From an uncultured Oscillospiraceae bacterium (GTDB taxonomy: Bacteria; Bacillota; Clostridia; Oscillospirales; Ruminococcaceae), in contig CAKSLF010000012.1 in the NCBI GenBank assembly GCA_934466455.1, positions 1-53,259 of the forward strand: DNA of 53,259 bases, in the 5' to 3' direction. Each line of letters opens with the position of its first letter. The stretch's first letter is position 1. The notes below the pieces were generated by a model. The model ran no database searches and was not told the DNA's origin. It saw only the letters and a program-made list of their open reading frames with translations. This document shows positions 49,708 to 53,259 of this stretch, piece by piece. Both the position numbers and the translations under genes were made by a program.

Positions 49708-50478
49708 TTATTTATATTCACCCGCCAAGTACATACACATCATAATGTGGAATGCACTCGAGAGGCGGTTGAGAGTCCTGATGATCTCGGGCTGTTTGAC
49801 ATTTTTTCCGTCAACAAAGCAATCGAGAGCAGCAAGCTCCAATTCACGCACTTTCGCACGGAGCATATTAAGCTTGGTGTAATCAACTCCCATAGTGTAG
49901 TTTGGGAGAAGCATCTGCTTAATATTAAAGTATTTCTGCGGGTTGTGGGAACGGGCACGAAGCTCATCGGGGGTAAGACCGATGATTTTAACCTCGCTCA
50001 TTTCCTCCTCCATTACCTCACAGTACATAATCTGGTTAAGCACCTTATTGATGTCGCCCAGATCGTCTATAAGCTTCTGGGGGCCGCTGGAAGCAGCAAT
50101 CTCCGCCTGTATCATAACGACAGTGGAGCTCATGCTGTCAAGCTTTCCGCGGAAAACTATCCTTGGATGATTTTTATAAACCAATCTATTACCGAAAAGC
50201 TGGCACATATATTCCGGCTTTTTAACATAGAAAGCTCCGGTTTGCTCATCAACATATTTTGCTCCGGCAGGAGTATCGCTGATGGCGGAAGCTTTGCTGT
50301 TGGATGATGCCGCAGGCGCAGGAGCAGCCGGCGGATCGCCAAACTCAACTTTAATTTTAAGCTGGTTCAGGTATTCCTTTGCGGCGGGAGAAAGGAGTTT
50401 GTCCTTCGGTACATAATATACGGGAGGGCATTCGCCTTTAAGCTCGTTGCGGAGCACCATCTCGGTAATGACCTTCAT
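49708..50478 (-). CDS. eutT: Corrinoid adenosyltransferase EutT, metal-motif-free type
   Basis: This encodes 256 residues. EutT makes adenosylcobalamin for ethanolamine ammonia-lyase. A small N-terminal domain (TEMVLRNELKGECPPVYYVP, LLSPAAKEYLNQLKIKVEFGD) is joined by a Pro/Ala/Ser linker to the adenosyltransferase domain (PRIVFRGKLDSMSSTVVMIQ, GDINKVLNQIMYCEVMEEEM, LRARSHNPQKYFNI, ALDCFVDGKNVKQPEIIRTLNRLSSAFHIMM). The H-x11-CC-x2-C metal motif of enterobacterial EutT is missing: the matching stretch is KPEYMCQLFGNRL with one Cys. Firmicutes EutT of this kind is reported to work without the metal. Start ATG 50478. Confidence 0.92.
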   Translation of the reverse strand: MKVITEMVLRNELKGECPPVYYVPKDKLLSPAAKEYLNQLKIKVEFGDPPAAPAPAASSNSKASAISDTPAGAKYVDEQTGAFYVKKPEYMCQLFGNRLVYKNHPRIVFRGKLDSMSSTVVMIQAEIAASSGPQKLIDDLGDINKVLNQIMYCEVMEEEMSEVKIIGLTPDELRARSHNPQKYFNIKQMLLPNYTMGVDYTKLNMLRAKVRELELAALDCFVDGKNVKQPEIIRTLNRLSSAFHIMMCMYLAGEYK

Positions 50479-50525
50479 AATATCACCCCCATCTTTGTGT
50501 AGTTAAATTCTAAACTTCTTCAGAA

Positions 50526-50807
50526 TTATTCGATGGACGGGAGGATATACTCGACCTCTTCATGAGGTCTGGGGATGACATGAGTAGAAATAAGCTCGCC
50601 AACACGGTCTGCAGCAGCTGCACCTGCATCGACAGCGGCTTTGGTAGCGCCGACATCACCGCGTACAAACACGGTTACGAGGGCGCCACCAACGATAACT
50701 CTGCCAATGAGGGTGACATTTGCGGCTTTAACCATAGCATCGGCTGCTTCAATAGCTCCGACAAGACCTTTAGTCTCAATCATGCCAAGTGCTTGTTTCT
50801 CAGCCAT
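50526..50807 (-). CDS. eutM: Hexameric microcompartment shell protein (EutM/PduA-like), paralogue 1
   Basis: This encodes 93 residues, one BMC domain: QALGMIETKGLVGAIEAADAM, VKAANVTLIGRVIVGGALVT and FVRGDVGATKAAVDAGAAAA. Six copies form a hexamer tile; the loop VIVGGALV lines the pore. Start ATG 50807 behind GGAGGAGACAAG. It is 24 bp behind paralogue 2; the two share most residues except in the pore loop and C-terminus (RPHEEVEYILPSIE versus ...ILPHLDKE), so they probably form tiles with different pores. Confidence 0.93.
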   Translation of the reverse strand: MAEKQALGMIETKGLVGAIEAADAMVKAANVTLIGRVIVGGALVTVFVRGDVGATKAAVDAGAAAADRVGELISTHVIPRPHEEVEYILPSIE

Positions 50808-50831
50808 CTTGTCTCCTCCTTAAAGGGTAAA

Positions 50832-51119
50832 TTATTCTTTGTCGAGATGCGGGAGGATGTATTCAACTTCCTCGTGGGGTCTCGGAATTACATGAACGGA
50901 TTTGAGCTCGCCAACGCGGTCTGCAGCAGCAGCACCTGCATCGGTAGCAGCTTTGGTTGCACCAACATCTCCGCGTACGAAAACGGTTACAAGTCCGCCG
51001 CCAACATGTACTTTACCGATGAGGGTAACATTAGCAGCTTTAACCATGGCATCAGCAGCTTCAATTGCGCCGACAAGGCCTCTGGTTTCGATCATGCCCA
51101 GTGCTTGTTTATCAGTCAT
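50832..51119 (-). CDS. Hexameric microcompartment shell protein (EutM/PduA-like), paralogue 2
   Basis: This encodes 95 residues, a BMC-H shell protein (ALGMIETRGLVGAIEAADAM, VKAANVTLIGKVHVGGGLVT, FVRGDVGATKAATDAGAAAA). The pore loop reads VHVGGGLV, with a His near the pore unlike paralogue 1 (VIVGGALV). Starts at ATG 51119 behind AAGGAGGTACTACACA. A small GGGG/CCCC hairpin lies in the 70-bp gap to eutE. Tandem paralogues are common and suggest duplication followed by pore divergence. Confidence 0.92.
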   Translation of the reverse strand: MTDKQALGMIETRGLVGAIEAADAMVKAANVTLIGKVHVGGGLVTVFVRGDVGATKAATDAGAAAADRVGELKSVHVIPRPHEEVEYILPHLDKE

Positions 51120-51189
51120 TGTGTAGTACCTCCTTAATTATTGGGGCCATGCCCCCTGGTTCTACTATATAGTATGGAAAAAACTCAAA

Positions 51190-52632
51190 TTAAAGCTTTT
51201 TCAGTGCGTCGATGACCATCTTTGCGATAGCATCAGCATCAAGATTGTTCTCTTCAGCAGGTTTTTCCGCAAGATCCCAAGCTTCTCTTACACCGTAAGC
51301 AACACGGCGGAGGTTGATGAGGTTAAGCGGAGAAACATTGTCGCTGGTGGCGGAACCGCCGACAGCACCGCAGCCAAGAGTAAGTGCGGGCATAAGGTTG
51401 GTGGTTGCGCCTACGCCGCCCTGAGAAGAAGAGGTGTTGACCAGAATACGGGATACGGGTTTCTTAAGAGCAAACTCACGGATAACATTTTCATCGTTAG
51501 TATGCATGGAAAGAGAATGTCCGATACCTACAAACTGGAGAAGCTGGATGCAGCGATCGCAGCAAGCACGCCAATCTTCCTCAAAATAGAGGGCAAGGCA
51601 GGGAGAAAGCTTCTCGATGGAGAAAGGATACTCATCGCCAACGCCTTTTTCGGGATAGCAAAGAACTCTGGTATCGGCAGGAACATCAATTCCGGCCATT
51701 GCAGCGATCTTGGTTGCAGGACGACCAACGATAGCAGGGTTTACGCTGCCCGGGCGTCTGGTGAAGATCTTGCAGAGTTTTGCGTATTCTTCATCGTTGA
51801 GGATGTATCCTTTTTCAGCCTTGACGGCTTCAATAACCTGATCCTTTATGCAGTTTTCTGCAACGATAGACTGCTCGGATGCGCAGATAACGCCGTTATC
51901 GAAAGTTTTGGAAGCAAAGATTCTCTTAACAGCAAGTTTAACATCAGCAGTATGATCGATGAATGCAGGAACATTACCGGCACCTACACCGAGGGCAGGA
52001 ACACCGGAAGAATATGCAGCTTTGACCATTTCGGGACCACCGGTGGCGAGAATCATGTTCACGCCGGAATTGGTCATAAGCTCATGGGTGCCGGACATGC
52101 TGAGAGTGTGGAGGCACTGGAACATGTTCGCAGGTGCTCCGGCTTTCTCGGCTGCTTCGCACATAAGCTCGCAGGTCTTGGCGATGCAGTTCTTTGCAGA
52201 AGGATGAGGGCTGAAGACAACAGGGTTGCCGGATTTCATACAAATCATAGATTTGTATATAGTAGTGGAGGTAGGGTTGGTGCACGGAACGATACCGCAA
52301 ACAACACCCACCGGCACAGCAACCTCAAACATCTTTTTGTCCGGATACTCATTAACAATACCGACAGTTTTCATGTCTTTAATTGCTTCGTATACGGCTT
52401 TAGATGCGAGGTGATTCTTGATAATCTTATCTTCATATTTGCCCATGCTGGTTTCTTCGGCTGCCATTTTAGCAAGCTCTTCGGAATGTGCATAAGCAAC
52501 ATCAGACATAGCCTTAACAATTTTATCAATCTGTTCCTGGCTAAGAAGTTTCGCGGCTTCAAAGGCTACGCGAGCCTTTCTAACCATGTCGCGAGCTTCC
52601 TGGACAGAAAGCAAATCACGATCTTGCAGCAT
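51190..52632 (-). CDS. eutE: CoA-acylating acetaldehyde dehydrogenase EutE
   Basis: This encodes 480 residues, the usual length. It oxidises acetaldehyde to acetyl-CoA with NAD in the compartment. The N-terminal 30 residues (DLLSVQEARDMVRKARVAFE) form an amphipathic helix of the encapsulation type. Aldehyde dehydrogenase marks: VVCGIVPCTNPTSTTIYKSM, SPHPSAKNC, ILATGGPEMVKAAYSSG, GVGAGNVPAFID and catalytic Cys250 in TFDNGVICASEQ. Start ATG 52632 with AAAGGAG upstream; 15 bp behind the EutK-like gene. Confidence 0.96.
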   Translation of the reverse strand: MLQDRDLLSVQEARDMVRKARVAFEAAKLLSQEQIDKIVKAMSDVAYAHSEELAKMAAEETSMGKYEDKIIKNHLASKAVYEAIKDMKTVGIVNEYPDKKMFEVAVPVGVVCGIVPCTNPTSTTIYKSMICMKSGNPVVFSPHPSAKNCIAKTCELMCEAAEKAGAPANMFQCLHTLSMSGTHELMTNSGVNMILATGGPEMVKAAYSSGVPALGVGAGNVPAFIDHTADVKLAVKRIFASKTFDNGVICASEQSIVAENCIKDQVIEAVKAEKGYILNDEEYAKLCKIFTRRPGSVNPAIVGRPATKIAAMAGIDVPADTRVLCYPEKGVGDEYPFSIEKLSPCLALYFEEDWRACCDRCIQLLQFVGIGHSLSMHTNDENVIREFALKKPVSRILVNTSSSQGGVGATTNLMPALTLGCGAVGGSATSDNVSPLNLINLRRVAYGVREAWDLAEKPAEENNLDADAIAKMVIDALKKL

Positions 52633-52647
52633 TGCTTTATTGCTCCT

Positions 52648-53244
52648 TTAATTATTATTCTGTGCTTTCAGAATCGCCTCTATGAGCGGTTCCTTCTTAG
52701 CATCTCTGATTTCGATCTTGGAAAGACCGATGTTGGGAATATCGCGTGCAATTTTTCTCAGTTCTGTTGTCTTAACATCTCTGAGCTGTTCTTTGGTATA
52801 ACCTTTAGACTCAGCTTTAACTACAGGTTCGACATTTTCAACTTTTTCAGGTGCAATTTCAGGGACGGATTCTTTTTTAGCCTTTTCAAGCGGTTCCGAC
52901 TTCACAGGAGCCTTTGCCGGAAATTCGCGTTTGTGGATACCAGTTCCGCGACGGCGACCGGCAGGCTTTTCGGTGGGAGAAGCAATAATAGTAGTGCTCT
53001 CCGCGGGCCTTGGGATTACATGGGAAGATATGACCTTGCCAACCTTAGATGCGGCTATTTCGCCGGCGGCAATAGCAGCCTTTGTTGCACCGACATCGCC
53101 GGTTACAAAAAAGGTCACAAGTCCTCCGGTTACATACTTAAAACCACAAAGGGTCACATTTGCAGCCTTTACGGATGCATCGAGACCTTCGATAGCGGCG
53201 ATCAGACCATAAGTTTCCAGCATTCCCAGTGCGCCAGTACTCAT
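52648..53244 (-). CDS. EutK-like shell protein: BMC domain with SAP/Rho-N-like tail
   Basis: This encodes 198 residues. Residues 1-90 are a BMC domain (ALGMLETYGLIAAIEGLDAS, TLCGFKYVTGGLVTFFVTGD, HVIPRPAEST). A basic and Pro/Lys/Glu-rich linker of about 60 residues follows. The last 45 residues (YTKEQLRDVKTTELRKIARD, then KKEPLIEAIL) resemble the SAP/Rho N-terminal fold that binds nucleic acids. In enterobacterial EutK the tail is a different HTH-type nucleic-acid domain; here the same position is filled by another fold. It may bind nucleic acid or dock cargo. Start ATG 53244 behind AGGAGGTGACGGATT. Confidence 0.85.
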   Translation of the reverse strand: MSTGALGMLETYGLIAAIEGLDASVKAANVTLCGFKYVTGGLVTFFVTGDVGATKAAIAAGEIAASKVGKVISSHVIPRPAESTTIIASPTEKPAGRRRGTGIHKREFPAKAPVKSEPLEKAKKESVPEIAPEKVENVEPVVKAESKGYTKEQLRDVKTTELRKIARDIPNIGLSKIEIRDAKKEPLIEAILKAQNNN

Positions 53245-53259
53245 AATCCGTCACCTCCT

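Noticed and set aside
50526..51119. Tandem BMC genes as an assembly duplication
   Set aside because: The two genes differ in the pore loop, C-terminus and flanking ribosome sites, so they are genuine paralogues.
45582..51189. EutV/ANTAR-type dual hairpins in the eut operon gaps
   Set aside because: I searched the gaps for paired hairpins with six-base loops having A at position 1 and G at position 4; none fits. The loops at 45613-45643 and near 51150 differ.
1..53259. tRNA, rRNA, CRISPR array or riboswitch
   Set aside because: No cloverleaf, rRNA signature, regularly spaced repeats or recognisable aptamer was seen. The only spaced repeats are the short GTGCTCAA coding units. A Rfam/tRNAscan run would be decisive.

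Overview
The window looks like a chromosomal segment of an anaerobic, probably spore-forming Clostridia (Oscillospirales/Ruminococcaceae-like) gut bacterium. The grounds are Firmicutes-type gene order (ylxM-ffh-rpsP-khpA-rimM-trmD; mraZ-rsmH-ftsL-spoVD-murE), a SpoVD-type PBP with PASTA repeats, a DAP-type MurE motif, SpoIID-like and cohesin/dockerin proteins, frequent TTG starts behind strong ribosome sites, and a Gram-positive type ethanolamine (eut) microcompartment operon. Nearly all genes lie on the minus strand; only about 6.7-8.8 kb is on plus. The species assignment is inference.

Layout. 0-6.6 kb: a secreted fibronectin-III-like protein cut by the window edge; an operon trxB-nadE-HD phosphohydrolase-ASCH protein; and a surface pair made of a dockerin protein and a sortase-anchored cohesin protein. 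6.6-8.9 kb: an XRE repressor transcribed divergently from the dockerin gene across an array of TAGGAA/TTCCTA half-sites, then an acyl-ACP thioesterase and a Ppx/GppA phosphatase. 8.9-15.8 kb: a TPR protein with an export signal, a MacB-like ABC transporter, and a three-gene cassette with SpoIID-like and peptidoglycan-binding domains. 15.9-28.7 kb: the division and cell-wall (dcw) cluster mraZ-rsmH-ftsL-spoVD-murE-murF-mraY-ftsW-murG-divIB, then a separately controlled ftsZ; murD, murC, murB and ftsA are missing from the cluster. 28.9-34.9 kb: small housekeeping genes (tfoX-like, methyltransferase, GNAT, coaD, rsmD, uvrC, HPr, DUF554). 34.9-38.6 kb: the SRP/rpsP/tRNA-modification operon.

38.6-44.1 kb is accessory and decayed: an orphan ubiX-lpdD pair, then the wreck of a large 'polyvalent' mobile-element protein. 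The wreck carries two nearly identical copies of a phage-type PBECR-like nuclease domain (a 551-bp direct repeat at a 1450-bp offset) and is fused in frame to a broken acyltransferase gene. Two homologous intergenic elements flank this block.

44.2-53.3 kb: an amidohydrolase, then the 3' half of a eut microcompartment operon. In transcription order this is: EutK-like shell protein with a SAP/Rho-N-like tail, EutE, two hexameric shell proteins, EutT, PduL, EutJ, a eut-associated protein, EutN, EutH and EutQ. Together these genes import ethanolamine, form the shell, supply adenosylcobalamin and convert acetaldehyde to acetyl-CoA and acetyl-phosphate. The lyase (EutBC), EutA, EutL/S and the regulators would lie beyond the right edge.

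A recurrent theme is the octamer GTGCTCAA (TTGAGCAC), which I counted about 19 times by eye. It is concentrated in coding repeats of the polyvalent remnant and just behind several terminators.
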